This document shows, one piece after another, positions 8,102-17,310 of a DNA stretch of 38,738 bases. The position numbers were made by a program, and so were the translations under genes. Below the pieces are notes generated by a model. That model had not been told where the DNA came from. It did not search any database and was given only the letters and a program-made list of their open reading frames with translations. The stretch lies in NCBI GenBank assembly GCA_017395555.1, contig JAFPUE010000112.1, positions 1 to 38,738 of the forward strand, read 5' to 3'. Each line of letters starts with the position of its first letter. Positions within the stretch are counted from its first letter, which is position 1. Origin of the DNA: Ruminiclostridium sp. GTDB taxonomy: Bacteria > Bacillota > Clostridia > Oscillospirales > Ruminococcaceae.

Positions 8102-8617
8102 ATGAAAGATTTTCTCGAACTCGCAAAGGCAAGATACTCTGTCCGCGGATTTGACGGCCGTGACATTCCCGATGAGGACATCGGCAAAATAATCGAAGCC
8201 GGCATCGCCGCCCCCACCGCCGTTAATTACCAGCCGATAAAGATATGGGTATTCAGAAGCGAGGAAGCGCGCAAAAAGCTGCTTTCCTGCACAAAAATGA
8301 AATTCATTGAACCCGCAAAGGTCATCTTCGCGATAGGCGCAGACCCGTCCACGGCATGGGTTCGCCCGTTCGACAGCAAGAACTTTGCCGATGTTGACGC
8401 AGCTATCGTTATAACGCACATGATGCTTGAGATCCACGAGCTCGGCTACGGCTCGACGTGGATAGGTCACTTCGACGTTAATGCCCTCGCGGAGCTTTTC
8501 CCGGAGACAAGCGGATACAACATGATCGGCTTGCTGCCGGTAAGCGGGATAGATATGGCTCCGTCGGAGCGCCACTCCAAACGCAAGCCCGTATCGGAGA
8601 TAGTAACGGAACTATAA
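8102..8617 (+). CDS. Nitroreductase-family flavoprotein
   Basis: Probable FMN-dependent NAD(P)H oxidoreductase; the physiological substrate cannot be told from sequence. The 171-residue protein starts with the family signature (AKARYSVRGFDGRDIPDEDI, FMN-binding Arg/Ser region). It continues through EAGIAAPTAVNYQPIKIWVF and a C-terminal region with GYGSTWIGHFD, the usual Gly-rich FMN site, and ends with an S(K)RKPVSEIV motif typical of this family. The ATG at 8102 follows GGAGG by six bases; longer upstream frames run through repeat copy A and the promoter. Monocistronic, with its own promoter and terminator. Confidence 0.93.
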   Translation: MKDFLELAKARYSVRGFDGRDIPDEDIGKIIEAGIAAPTAVNYQPIKIWVFRSEEARKKLLSCTKMKFIEPAKVIFAIGADPSTAWVRPFDSKNFADVDAAIVITHMMLEIHELGYGSTWIGHFDVNALAELFPETSGYNMIGLLPVSGIDMAPSERHSKRKPVSEIVTEL

Positions 8618-8630
8618 ATAAATAGTCTAT

Positions 8631-8664
8631 AAAACGTATGTCGGTTTCGGCATACGTTTTTCAT
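8631..8664 (+). terminator. Terminator after the nitroreductase gene
   Basis: A stem AAAACGTATG/CATACGTTTT with a ten-base loop, followed by further T. It begins 13 bases after the stop codon and is symmetrical enough to work in both directions. Confidence 0.85.
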
Positions 8665-8674
8665 TAGCTTTCAA

Positions 8675-8703
8675 TTGACAAAATACGTGATTTGTTATAT
8701 AAT
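8675..8703 (+). promoter_or_regulatory. Promoter of the giant ABC permease gene
   Basis: TTGACA (8675-8680), a 17-bp spacer and TATAAT (8698-8703). An in-frame TTG within the -35 box would lengthen the protein but cannot be in the transcript, which supports the ATG at 8753. Confidence 0.9.
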
Positions 8704-8752
8704 AAATTATGTATTTGCATTTTCAGATAATTTCCGGAAAGGGGGTCATAGA

Positions 8753-11700
8753 ATGAAGCGGGCATTGCATAAAAGCGCGTTCAGAGAGATACGCTCGACT
8801 ATGAGCAGATTTCTTTCCATATTCGGCATAGTCGCGATAGGTGTCGGCTTCTTCTCCGGCATAAGAGCCGCTGCGCCCGATATGCGCAAGACCTCCGACT
8901 CGTATTATACAAAGACTAACCTTATGGATCTGCGTCTCGTCTCTACCTACGGCTTTGACGGGAATGACCTTGAAGCGCTTCGGGATATCCCCGGAGCAAC
9001 GGTTTACCCCTCATACTACACCGACGTGATCGCGAACACGGAGGGGCATTCTCCGACTGCGGCAAGAGTATTCTCGCTTTCGGACGCGCTGGTCAACGAT
9101 ATAAACGTGATACGCCTCACGGAAGGAAGAATGCCTGCAAACGAGCATGAGTGCCTTCTCAATTCGTCGAGCTTCAGGAGCGGTCTGCCGATAGGCACGA
9201 AGATCAGCTTCACGGACAACGAGGGCGGGCTTCCGGACAAGATGATGAACGTGTTCGAGTACGAGGTCGTCGGGAAATGCCTGTCGCCAATGTACATAGA
9301 CAAGTCCAGCCACGGCAGCACCCAGATCGGTAACGGCTCGATAGATGCGGCGTACTATATCCCGGAGCAGAATTTCACGGTTGAGTACAACACGGAGGTG
9401 TATCTGCGATTTCCGGCGCTCGCGCAGTTCAACTGCTACGAGGACGACTACAAGGCGCGTATAGATGAGATAACCGACGCGCTCGAACCGATAGCGGACA
9501 CCCGCTCGGAGGAGCGCTTCACCGATATAAAGAAGGAAGCGGACGAGAAGATAGCCGACGGCGAGAGGGAGCTTGCGGACGCGGAAAAAGAAGCGGACGA
9601 GAAGATAGCCGACGGTGAGAGGGAGCTTGCGGACGCTAAAAAGCAGCTCGACGACGCGAAGAAGGAGCTCGACGACGGCGAGCGCGAGATAAGCGAGAAC
9701 GAACAGAAGCTCGAAGACGGCAAAGCGGAGCTTGAAAAGGCAAAGACCGACATTGCCGACGGTGAAAGACAGATCGCCGAGAACGAGAAAAAGCTGAACG
9801 ACGGCAAAGCGGAGCTTGAAAAAGCGAAACAGGAGCTTGAAGACGGCGAAAAGCAGATCGCCGAGAACGACAAGAAGCTCGCGGACGCGGAAAAGCAGCT
9901 CAACGACGCGAAGAAGGAAATAGACGACGGCGAGAAGCAGATCGCCGAGAACGAAAAGAAGCTGAACGACGGCAAGACCGAGCTTGAAAAGGCGAAACAG
10001 GAGCTTGAATACGGCGAAAAGGAGATATCCGATAACGAGAAAAAGCTGAAAGACGGCAAGGCCGAGCTTGACAGCGCCCAAAAACAGATCGAGGACGGCG
10101 AGCGCCAGATACAAAACGGCGAAAGACAGCTCAGCGATGCCAGGAAAAAGCTCGATGCCGCAAAGGCCGAGATAGAATACGGCGAAAAACAGATCACTCT
10201 GAACGAAAAGAAGATAGCCGACGGAAAAATAGAGCTTGAAGAAGCCAAAAGAGAGATAGAATACGGCGAAAGTCAGATAGCCTATAACGAAAAGCTGCTT
10301 GCGGACGGAAAGAAGCAGCTCGACGAAGCAAAGGCGCAGATAGATGCCGGCGAAATGGTGATAGACTATTTTGAGGATCTTATCTGTAAAGGCGAGGATA
10401 AGCTCGCGGAGCTGGAGGAAAAGCTCGCCCGCGCGAAGCAGTTCTTCCCGGAAACAACTGCATACCTTCTCGAAAAGATAGATGAGGTAAAGGCGGAGAT
10501 AAACGGCTATAAATCGCAGCTCGCGGAAAAGCGCGCGGAGCTTGAAGACGGAAAGGCGCAGTACGAAGCCGGACTTGCGGAATACAACAACGGCGTAAGT
10601 CAGCTCGAATCCGCGAAAATAAAGATCAAAAACGGAAAAGCCGCATACGACAAGGGCGTAAGCGATCTTGCGGACGGCGAAAAACAGCTTAACGATGCGA
10701 AGAAGAAGCTCGCGGACGGCAAGCGGGAATACGAGTCGGGACTGGCACAGTACAATGCCGGCGTAAATGAGCTCAACAACGCCAAAACACAGCTGTCTGT
10801 CGCAAAGTTGCAGTACGAAGCGGGACTGAAAGAATACAACAGCGGCGTGCAGCAGCTCGAAGACGGTAAAAAGCAGCTTGAAGACGGCTGGGACAAATAC
10901 AACGACGGTGTTAAGGAGCTCGAAGACGGCGAAAAACAGCTCGAAGACGCGAAGGAACAGCTTGCGGACGGAAAAGCCGAGTATGAGAAGGGGCTCTCCG
11001 AGTACCTTGACGGTAAAAAGCAGCTCGACGAGGCGAAGGAAAAGCTCGCGGACGGCAGAGCCGAATATGAGAAAGGGCTTGACGAGCTTAACGACGGCGA
11101 AAGAAAGCTGACCGACGCGAAGATATCTCTCGCGGACGGAAAAGCCGACTACGCGGGCGGTCTGATCGACGTGTACGACGGCGAAAAGCAGCTTGCCGAG
11201 GGCAAGGAAAAGCTCGCGGACGGCAGAGCCGAGTACGAGGAAGGATTGCAGAAATACGCGGACGGCGAAAAGGAGCTCGAAGAGGGCAAGGCGGAAGCCC
11301 GCGAAAAGATCGACGACGCAAAGCGGCAGCTTGCCGACGCGAAGGAAGAAGTCGAAAACCTGAAAAAGCCGGAATGGTATGTCTTCTCACGAACCGACAA
11401 TCCCGGATACACCGAGTACGGCGAAAATTCCGAGAGAATAAACAACATCTCGAAGGTATTCCCGGTGTTCTTCATACTTGTCGCGGTGCTGGTATGCCTC
11501 ACCACAATGTCGAGAATGATAGAGGAACAGCGCGTGCAGATAGGTACGCTGAAAGCCCTCGGCTATTCGGACCGGGATATAATATTTAAGTATATGTTCT
11601 ACGCGGTATCAGCTACCGTGACCGGCTCTGTGATAGGCAGCATTATCGGTATGTTTATATTCCCGATGGTCATACTGTCCGCGTACACCATGCTGTATGA

Positions 11701-13036
11701 GCTCCCCGATCCTGTGATCGAGCTCGATCCGGTGACCGGTATCCTGTCAACGCTGGTGTTCACCGCCGCTGTCGCATTGACGGTATGGCTCACGGCGCGC
11801 AGCTCTCTGAAAGAGGAAGCTGCGCAGCTTATGAGACCCAAGACCCCGAAGCTCGGAAAGAGGATACTGCTCGAATATGTGACCCCGATCTGGAAACGGT
11901 TCAATTTCAGCGCGAAGGTCACCGCTCGAAACCTGTTCAGATACAAGCGCAAGATGCTTATGACCGTTATCGGCATTTCCGGCTGCACTGCCCTGCTCGT
12001 TACCGGTTTCTCGCTGTATGACAGCATAAACGATATCGTATCCAAGCATTTCGGAGAACTGCTGTATTACGACGGAATAGTCGTATATAACGCCGAAAAC
12101 TATCCCGAATCGGCGGGTGAAGCGGAGAAGATACTTTCCTCGCACGGCGACTCCATGCGCATATATCAGAAGCTCGTAACGATCAGCGCAAACGACAAGA
12201 ACGTGAGCGCGTACATCGTCGTACCGTCCCAGCCGGAAAAATTCACGGACTTCATAGTCCTGCGCGATCGCGTCTCCGGAAAGGGATATTCGCTTTCCGA
12301 CGGCGACATTTACATTGACGAGAAATCCTCGCTGCTGCTCAAAAATATCGGAGCAGGCGACGATATGGAGATATCGCTCTCGGACACGCAGAAGCGCACC
12401 GTGAAGCTCACTGCGTACTTTGAGAATTACCCGAACCACTATGTGTATATGACGGAGAACACATACAGGAGCATCTTCGGAGAGGATCCGAAGTACAATA
12501 CCGTTTATTTCAGGCACGATGTCGGCGAGGAAGGCGAGGACGCGCTCGCGCAGCAGCTCCTCAGCGTTGACGGCATACTGAACGTATCGTTCAACTCGTC
12601 CGCCGCCGGTTCCTTCCGTAAACTGCTCGAACCGCTGGATTATGTGATCGTCGTGATAATCGCGGCTGCCGGTCTTCTCGCGTTCGTTGTAATGTATAAC
12701 CTCACGAACATCAACATCACCGAGCGAATACGCGAGATCGCTACGCTCAAAGTCCTCGGCTTCTATGACGGAGAGGTTGACAGCTACATATTCAGGGAAA
12801 ACATACTGCTCTCTCTTCTCGGAACGGGTGTCGGGCTCGTGCTCGGCAAATTCCTTGCTAACTTCGTAATAGTGACCGCGGAGGTTGACCTTGTTATGTT
12901 CGGCAGGAATATATACCCGCTGAGCTATATCCTCGCGGCGGCAGTGACCATGCTGTTTTCGTTTGCGGTAACGATCGCGATGCACCGCAGGCTGAAAAAC
13001 ATCAACATGATCGAAGCCCTCAAATCAGTGGAATGA
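8753..13036 (+). CDS. FtsX-type ABC permease with a giant extracellular coiled coil
   Basis: A 1427-residue membrane protein with two FtsX/MacB-type permease halves. A first transmembrane helix (about 18-38) is followed by a globular extracellular part to about residue 240. Then comes about 630 residues of Ala/Asp/Glu/Lys/Leu-rich coiled coil, in which a DG pair recurs about every 14 residues. A four-helix permease module follows (about 898-1020), then a second helix set from ARNLFRYKRKMLMTVIGISG near residue 1062, another extracellular domain, and final helices ending at residue 1427. The ATG at 8753 has a GGAAAGGGGG ribosome site. Family members normally pair with a separate ATPase; none is adjacent. 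It could move lipids or peptides, or act as a mechanical regulator like FtsX or PcsB partners. The role is unknown. Confidence 0.93.
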   Translation: MKRALHKSAFREIRSTMSRFLSIFGIVAIGVGFFSGIRAAAPDMRKTSDSYYTKTNLMDLRLVSTYGFDGNDLEALRDIPGATVYPSYYTDVIANTEGHSPTAARVFSLSDALVNDINVIRLTEGRMPANEHECLLNSSSFRSGLPIGTKISFTDNEGGLPDKMMNVFEYEVVGKCLSPMYIDKSSHGSTQIGNGSIDAAYYIPEQNFTVEYNTEVYLRFPALAQFNCYEDDYKARIDEITDALEPIADTRSEERFTDIKKEADEKIADGERELADAEKEADEKIADGERELADAKKQLDDAKKELDDGEREISENEQKLEDGKAELEKAKTDIADGERQIAENEKKLNDGKAELEKAKQELEDGEKQIAENDKKLADAEKQLNDAKKEIDDGEKQIAENEKKLNDGKTELEKAKQELEYGEKEISDNEKKLKDGKAELDSAQKQIEDGERQIQNGERQLSDARKKLDAAKAEIEYGEKQITLNEKKIADGKIELEEAKREIEYGESQIAYNEKLLADGKKQLDEAKAQIDAGEMVIDYFEDLICKGEDKLAELEEKLARAKQFFPETTAYLLEKIDEVKAEINGYKSQLAEKRAELEDGKAQYEAGLAEYNNGVSQLESAKIKIKNGKAAYDKGVSDLADGEKQLNDAKKKLADGKREYESGLAQYNAGVNELNNAKTQLSVAKLQYEAGLKEYNSGVQQLEDGKKQLEDGWDKYNDGVKELEDGEKQLEDAKEQLADGKAEYEKGLSEYLDGKKQLDEAKEKLADGRAEYEKGLDELNDGERKLTDAKISLADGKADYAGGLIDVYDGEKQLAEGKEKLADGRAEYEEGLQKYADGEKELEEGKAEAREKIDDAKRQLADAKEEVENLKKPEWYVFSRTDNPGYTEYGENSERINNISKVFPVFFILVAVLVCLTTMSRMIEEQRVQIGTLKALGYSDRDIIFKYMFYAVSATVTGSVIGSIIGMFIFPMVILSAYTMLYELPDPVIELDPVTGILSTLVFTAAVALTVWLTARSSLKEEAAQLMRPKTPKLGKRILLEYVTPIWKRFNFSAKVTARNLFRYKRKMLMTVIGISGCTALLVTGFSLYDSINDIVSKHFGELLYYDGIVVYNAENYPESAGEAEKILSSHGDSMRIYQKLVTISANDKNVSAYIVVPSQPEKFTDFIVLRDRVSGKGYSLSDGDIYIDEKSSLLLKNIGAGDDMEISLSDTQKRTVKLTAYFENYPNHYVYMTENTYRSIFGEDPKYNTVYFRHDVGEEGEDALAQQLLSVDGILNVSFNSSAAGSFRKLLEPLDYVIVVIIAAAGLLAFVVMYNLTNINITERIREIATLKVLGFYDGEVDSYIFRENILLSLLGTGVGLVLGKFLANFVIVTAEVDLVMFGRNIYPLSYILAAAVTMLFSFAVTIAMHRRLKNINMIEALKSVE
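9515..11370 (+). repeat. Degenerate 42-bp tandem repeat encoding the coiled coil
   Basis: About 1.85 kb of imperfect in-frame repetition, with a basic unit of 14 codons (42 bp) and a higher-order unit of 28 codons. Near 9537-9644 two adjacent 54-bp units encoding EADEKIADGERELADAEK are almost identical at DNA level, suggesting recent slippage or unequal exchange. The repetition also creates long spurious open frames on the other strand. Confidence 0.9.
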
Positions 13037-13070
13037 TCTTTTATCCCAATAAATACAGGAGATGAGACAT

Positions 13071-14408
13071 ATGGAAGATATTGCAGAAACAATAGAAACC
13101 ACAGCCGAGGAAGCCGTGACCGCAGAAGAAGCTGCCGCGGCTGAAACGGACGCGGAAACGCAGCCCGCAGAGCTCACAGCGGAGGGCGAACAGCCGGAGA
13201 CCGGCGAACCGGGAAAAAAGAAAAAGCGCAAACGCCCGAAAAAAGATATTTTTAATTTCACGAAGGACATATGGTACCGCGGTCCGCTGTCATACAGGCA
13301 CTTAAAGCTGCTGGGCTGGGTGTGCATCGTCATTTCACAGATCGCTGTCGTCGAAGGTCTCAAACAGCGCACCTACGGCATCGGCAACGAGTTCTTCCTG
13401 AACAGGCAGACGGTTGATATGATCTCCGGCGCGGCGCTGCCGCTGCTGCTGATATCCATATTCGCGTTCCTGCTCAAAAAGCGCGACAACTACCGCAACG
13501 CACTGATCATTTACGGTTCGCTGACCGTCGGCATCGCGGGATTGTTCCTGCTCATATATGAGCGCTACATACTCGGCTGTACCGAGGCATTCCTGCACGT
13601 TTCTCACGCGGAAGCCGCCGATTATCTGCACCAATACCTGTATGATCTCGAAGACTACAAAGGCTTCTTCGCCTTCAACATATTCATCGACATCTTCCTC
13701 TGTACGCTCGTAATGTTCTTCCTCGACTACACCCCGAAGAAGTTCTTCACGGGAAAGAAGCTTTATATATTCCGGGCGCTTGTGGTGCTCCCCATGGCAT
13801 ACGAGGTGGCGTGCATCATCGTAAAGGTAATGGCGTCGGATCACCTTATATCTCTGCCGATGTGGCTGTCGCCGTTCCTGACGACAAAGCCGCCTATAAG
13901 TCTGGTAATGTTCCTGTCTATCGTGCGTTTCATAAGGATACGCGAGAAGGAATTCTATGAGACCGGCAGAACACCCGAGCAGTTTCGCAGCTACGTCGCC
14001 ACAAACAGGAACTCGCTGCGTTTCTCCACTCATCTGATCGTCATCATTCTCGTTTACTCGCTGATAGATCTGATATGTCTCGTATTTTTCACCGCAATAC
14101 ATATCGTTATCATGAATTACCCGAATATCGGCGAATTTACAACGGAGAAAGCATATCTGGCGCTGGAAAGAGTTTACGGCTGGGGCTTCGGCGGCACGGC
14201 GAGCATGGCTGACCTTATACCGATAGTGCTGCTGTTCTCATATACAAAATCCCACAAGATACCGTTAGTTGACACTGCGATCCCGATCGTGGGCTTCATC
14301 GCGATAGCTATAGTATATATCGACGGCTTGTTCCAGATATTTATGTGCTCGCTCGACAAGATCAACGACAAGCTGCTTGAGCTGCTGCCGTATTTAGTGG
14401 AGGTCTGA
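13071..14408 (+). CDS. Polytopic membrane protein of unknown function
   Basis: I do not recognise this family. The 445-residue protein begins with about 45 acidic, Ala/Glu/Thr-rich residues, then a very basic patch (KKKKRKRPKK), then roughly eight to nine hydrophobic helices from about residue 70 to 425. The basic patch before the first helix suggests a cytoplasmic N-terminus. I see no catalytic or transporter motif. The second of two nearby ATGs (13071) was chosen because AGGAG at 13057-13061 is correctly spaced for it and abuts the first ATG at 13062. It lies 34 bp after the giant permease gene and 9 bp before the K+ channel gene, so all three may be co-transcribed. Confidence 0.85.
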   Translation: MEDIAETIETTAEEAVTAEEAAAAETDAETQPAELTAEGEQPETGEPGKKKKRKRPKKDIFNFTKDIWYRGPLSYRHLKLLGWVCIVISQIAVVEGLKQRTYGIGNEFFLNRQTVDMISGAALPLLLISIFAFLLKKRDNYRNALIIYGSLTVGIAGLFLLIYERYILGCTEAFLHVSHAEAADYLHQYLYDLEDYKGFFAFNIFIDIFLCTLVMFFLDYTPKKFFTGKKLYIFRALVVLPMAYEVACIIVKVMASDHLISLPMWLSPFLTTKPPISLVMFLSIVRFIRIREKEFYETGRTPEQFRSYVATNRNSLRFSTHLIVIILVYSLIDLICLVFFTAIHIVIMNYPNIGEFTTEKAYLALERVYGWGFGGTASMADLIPIVLLFSYTKSHKIPLVDTAIPIVGFIAIAIVYIDGLFQIFMCSLDKINDKLLELLPYLVEV

Positions 14409-14417
14409 TGACACGAC

Positions 14418-15341
14418 ATGGAAAATGTTAGGAAAAAGAACTCCCGGCTCAGAATGCTGACCCGTGCGCTCGAAACAACTGTCGATATAACCGCGCTTGC
14501 GTTCGCGCTGAGACTTCTGGTGGATGTAAGCAGGTCAAGGGAACCGGAATTTCAGAACGTTCTTGAAGTCATCGCGCTGATTGCCGGCTCCTGCTTTCTC
14601 GGTGCCGTGAATACCGGCAAAACCAACAAGCTCGAATTTGCCAAATATATCATAAACGGCATACTGTTCACTGTGGGCAGCGTTCTGATGCTTACCTTTC
14701 AGGAATACGGATTCGCGATGACAATGGTTTTTGTGATATATATGTTTTCCCTGATGATCGCAAACATATTCTCGATAATCAAAAAGCCTCGCGCGGCAAA
14801 TATCGTCATACAAGCCATTTTTATAACGTTATGGACACTTCTGGTGTATTGCGTGATATGCAGCGCCGAGGAAGGCGGTCAGCTCTGGGCTATGTCGTTC
14901 GGAATAATGATACCGGTGCAGATGCTCATCCGCGTCACACGCCTTTCGTTCGCGCACATCAGATTTGACATACTCGCAAAGGTCATACGCCGTTCCATGG
15001 CAGTCGAGATACTCTCGGGACTTATGATACTTGTTGTGTCGTTCTCCTTTGCGCTGTCTATGATAGAGCCGAGCATGGAGACATATTCCGACGCGCTGTG
15101 GTACTGCTTCGCGATAGTGACCACGATAGGCTTCGGAGATGTAACCGCGATAACGCCGCTGGGCAGAGTGCTTTCGGTAATACTCGGTCTATACGGCATC
15201 ATCGTAGTATCGTTGATAACCTCCGTTATCGTAAACTTCTATTCGGAAATGAACAGGAACGGCAAAACCGACATCGGCGCTGATAATAAAAACTTGCCGG
15301 TGTCCGTGGAAAGTGACGATACGGAAAAAAAGGCCGAATGA
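14418..15341 (+). CDS. Potassium channel-like membrane protein
   Basis: A 307-residue ion channel of the two-helix pore family, with additional N-terminal helices. The pore is clear near residues 218-265: outer helix, pore helix, then the selectivity filter TTIGFGD and the inner helix (VLSVILGLYGIIVVSLITSVI). The filter is the GFG variant rather than GYG, which occurs in some genuine K+ channels. Four to five N-terminal helices precede it, but no regular Arg-rich S4 segment is obvious, so voltage sensing is doubtful. The C-terminus is short and polar with no RCK domain. It follows the unknown membrane gene by 9 bp, suggesting an operon. Confidence 0.85.
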   Translation: MENVRKKNSRLRMLTRALETTVDITALAFALRLLVDVSRSREPEFQNVLEVIALIAGSCFLGAVNTGKTNKLEFAKYIINGILFTVGSVLMLTFQEYGFAMTMVFVIYMFSLMIANIFSIIKKPRAANIVIQAIFITLWTLLVYCVICSAEEGGQLWAMSFGIMIPVQMLIRVTRLSFAHIRFDILAKVIRRSMAVEILSGLMILVVSFSFALSMIEPSMETYSDALWYCFAIVTTIGFGDVTAITPLGRVLSVILGLYGIIVVSLITSVIVNFYSEMNRNGKTDIGADNKNLPVSVESDDTEKKAE

Positions 15342-15372
15342 CAGGAGCCGCACGAAAGCTCCGGATAAAAGC

Positions 15373-15397
15373 ACTGCAAAGCCGCAGGTTTTGCAGT
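15373..15397 (+). other. Hairpin upstream of the secreted protein gene
   Basis: An ACTGCAAA/TTTGCAGT stem extended by GCC/GGT pairs with a three-base loop lies between the K+ channel gene and the secreted protein gene. It is followed by TAAATATAA, not a clean T run, so it may be a weak terminator or an mRNA leader structure. No clear promoter was found between it and the next start. Confidence 0.45.
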
Positions 15398-15436
15398 TAA
15401 ATATAAAGGCATGTTATTATTTGAGGAGGTTTTACA

Positions 15437-17269
15437 ATGAAATTGAGAAAATTGCTCGGCAGGATAGCAATGTCGGCGGCAGCGCTCTGCCTTTCCGCGA
15501 CGCTCTCCGTCACATCGTTCGCCGCCAATCCGGAAAATCTTCCGAATAACGGAAACGGCAACAACGGTCAGCAGCAACAGGAGCAGGAACAAGGACAAGG
15601 ACAGGGACAACAAAGCTCCGGTTCTCAGGGTGCGCCTTCATCGGACTCATACATGACCATACACTTTTTCTATCTTCCGAACTCAGGCGCAGGCGGGAAA
15701 ATGTCTGATCAGACAGCCCGGAAAAACAGCACATACACTCTGCCGAAATGCACTTTCTCCGCCCCGGCGGGAATGGAGTTTGCAGGCTGGGTGACAAACG
15801 ATTATGTAAGTCAGCCGGGCAGCGACATTCATCTCGACAACCGCAATGATTATTATCTCCAGGCGATATTCGAGGAGACCGGCGATTTCGTTGAGGTCAC
15901 ATACGATAACGCACTGAGCGGTGCGCGCAACGAAAAAAGGATCGTCAGAACAAAACGCACCAATGATGAAATAAAGCTCCTCGATGGAGATATATTCACT
16001 CCCGCAAACTCGGATTACGGTTTCGGCGGCTGGGATCTCGGAAGCGCCAACGGCGGCGTATATAAGGCAGGCGCAACTGCAAAGATCAACGCCAAGATCA
16101 CCGAACTGACCGCGACCGCGAAATGGAATTCCAAGAAAGATATCTCCAGATGCGTCATAGACGTCCGCAACGAGGCATACGACGCTGCGGACTGGCACGT
16201 ATGGAATTTCATCTACAACGGAAAGCCTATCGAACCGTATTTTGTCGTCAGTCTGGACAGCAGGGAGCTCACAAAAGACAAGGACTATACCGTTGAATAT
16301 TCAAACAACATCAACGTCGGAAGTAAGGCTCTTATCACGGTAAAGGGTATAGGAGCTTATACCGGAACGGCAAAGCAATACTTCACCATAAAGCCTTTTG
16401 ACCTGACAAAAGCGTCGGATGGCGAATACAAAAAAACTTACCGCTTAAATATCGTCGCAGACGCACATACTCCGCAGAACAGATTCTACTATTCCGGAAA
16501 AAAGAACGGTCCCGATGTTTATGTGGACTTTTCGTTCGGCAAGACAAAATACAGTATCCCGTTATCCGATTTCAAAATATCAAACGCAACGGCTGTAAAA
16601 GCGGGCGGTTACAAAGTTAAGCTGAAAGCCAAGGGCGAGAATGTCGTTAACGGAACGCTCTATGTACCCTATTATATTGTGCCTGCCGAAACACCGAAAA
16701 TAAAAAGCGCCGAGAAAACCACATGGGAAAAAGCAACCGAAATAAGGATCACTTTTGAAGATCCGAAATATGAAAAGGTAAAGATAGTGGTTTCCGAACA
16801 GAAGAATTTCAACAACAGCACATCCTATATTAAAACTATCAATTCAAAAACAAATTCCCTCACATTCTGTCCGACAGTCTCCTCAAAAGCTGAATATGTT
16901 TACTTACAGGCTTACTATTATGTAAACAATGCGACAGGCGATCCGGGCGGAACAGCCGCGGTAAATGTAAAGGTGCCGAAGCAGCATATAACATACGCGG
17001 GTATCGTAAGCAGCGGAAGTGCAAAGGGTCAGTTGCGTGTTGATTTTGACAAGATCACAAAGGTGCTTAATAAGGTAGAGGTACAGATCTCGCTGAGCAA
17101 AGTATTCGGTGATGACGAGACGCTCTCGTATATAGTAAGCGGGACCGGAGTTTCTTCCAAATTTATCAAGCTCGACAAGATATGGGATAATGTAACAAAG
17201 TATATCAGAGTACGGTATGTTTCCGACGGCTATTACGGCGCATGGAGCGACGTTAAGACAGTAAAATAA
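15437..17269 (+). CDS. Secreted multi-domain surface protein
   Basis: A 610-residue exported protein of unknown role. A Sec signal peptide (about 1-29, ending SVTSFAA) is followed by a low-complexity linker rich in Asn, Gly and Gln (30-70). Two modules follow that resemble InlB B-repeats, with GMEFAGWVTNDY and GFGGWDLGSANGG cores (about 75-235). Next is a domain with YNGKPIEPYFVV and YTGTAKQYFTIKPF, a pattern common in clostridial extracellular Ig-like repeats. Two or more beta-rich, fibronectin III-like domains run to the C-terminus. No LPXTG, dockerin or S-layer homology motif is visible, so it is probably released or held non-covalently. GAGGAGG precedes the ATG. A strong terminator follows. 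Confidence 0.85.
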   Translation: MKLRKLLGRIAMSAAALCLSATLSVTSFAANPENLPNNGNGNNGQQQQEQEQGQGQGQQSSGSQGAPSSDSYMTIHFFYLPNSGAGGKMSDQTARKNSTYTLPKCTFSAPAGMEFAGWVTNDYVSQPGSDIHLDNRNDYYLQAIFEETGDFVEVTYDNALSGARNEKRIVRTKRTNDEIKLLDGDIFTPANSDYGFGGWDLGSANGGVYKAGATAKINAKITELTATAKWNSKKDISRCVIDVRNEAYDAADWHVWNFIYNGKPIEPYFVVSLDSRELTKDKDYTVEYSNNINVGSKALITVKGIGAYTGTAKQYFTIKPFDLTKASDGEYKKTYRLNIVADAHTPQNRFYYSGKKNGPDVYVDFSFGKTKYSIPLSDFKISNATAVKAGGYKVKLKAKGENVVNGTLYVPYYIVPAETPKIKSAEKTTWEKATEIRITFEDPKYEKVKIVVSEQKNFNNSTSYIKTINSKTNSLTFCPTVSSKAEYVYLQAYYYVNNATGDPGGTAAVNVKVPKQHITYAGIVSSGSAKGQLRVDFDKITKVLNKVEVQISLSKVFGDDETLSYIVSGTGVSSKFIKLDKIWDNVTKYIRVRYVSDGYYGAWSDVKTVK

Positions 17270-17276
17270 TGAAAAA

Positions 17277-17310
17277 AACCGCTGAATGTTAAATCATTCA
17301 GCGGTTCTTT
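17277..17310. terminator. Bidirectional terminator between convergent genes
   Basis: A 12-bp stem AACCGCTGAATG/CATTCAGCGGTT with a six-base loop. On the plus strand it is followed by CTTTTT, and on the minus strand by seven T. It ends both the secreted protein gene and the leftward feo transcript. Confidence 0.93.

Noticed and set aside
7841-8575. Minus-strand frame ending in SMQDALRRLPKARTKRE, also seen at 20918-21127
   Set aside because: The shared tail is just repeat copies A and B read in one frame. The rest runs into unrelated flanks or antisense to the nitroreductase, and copy C does not keep the frame. The repeat is best treated as non-coding.
9011-10248. Long open frames (367 and 266 codons) on the minus strand within the giant permease gene
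   Set aside because: They are by-products of the 42-bp in-frame repetition and biased codons of the real gene. They have monotonous composition, no ribosome sites and no family resemblance.
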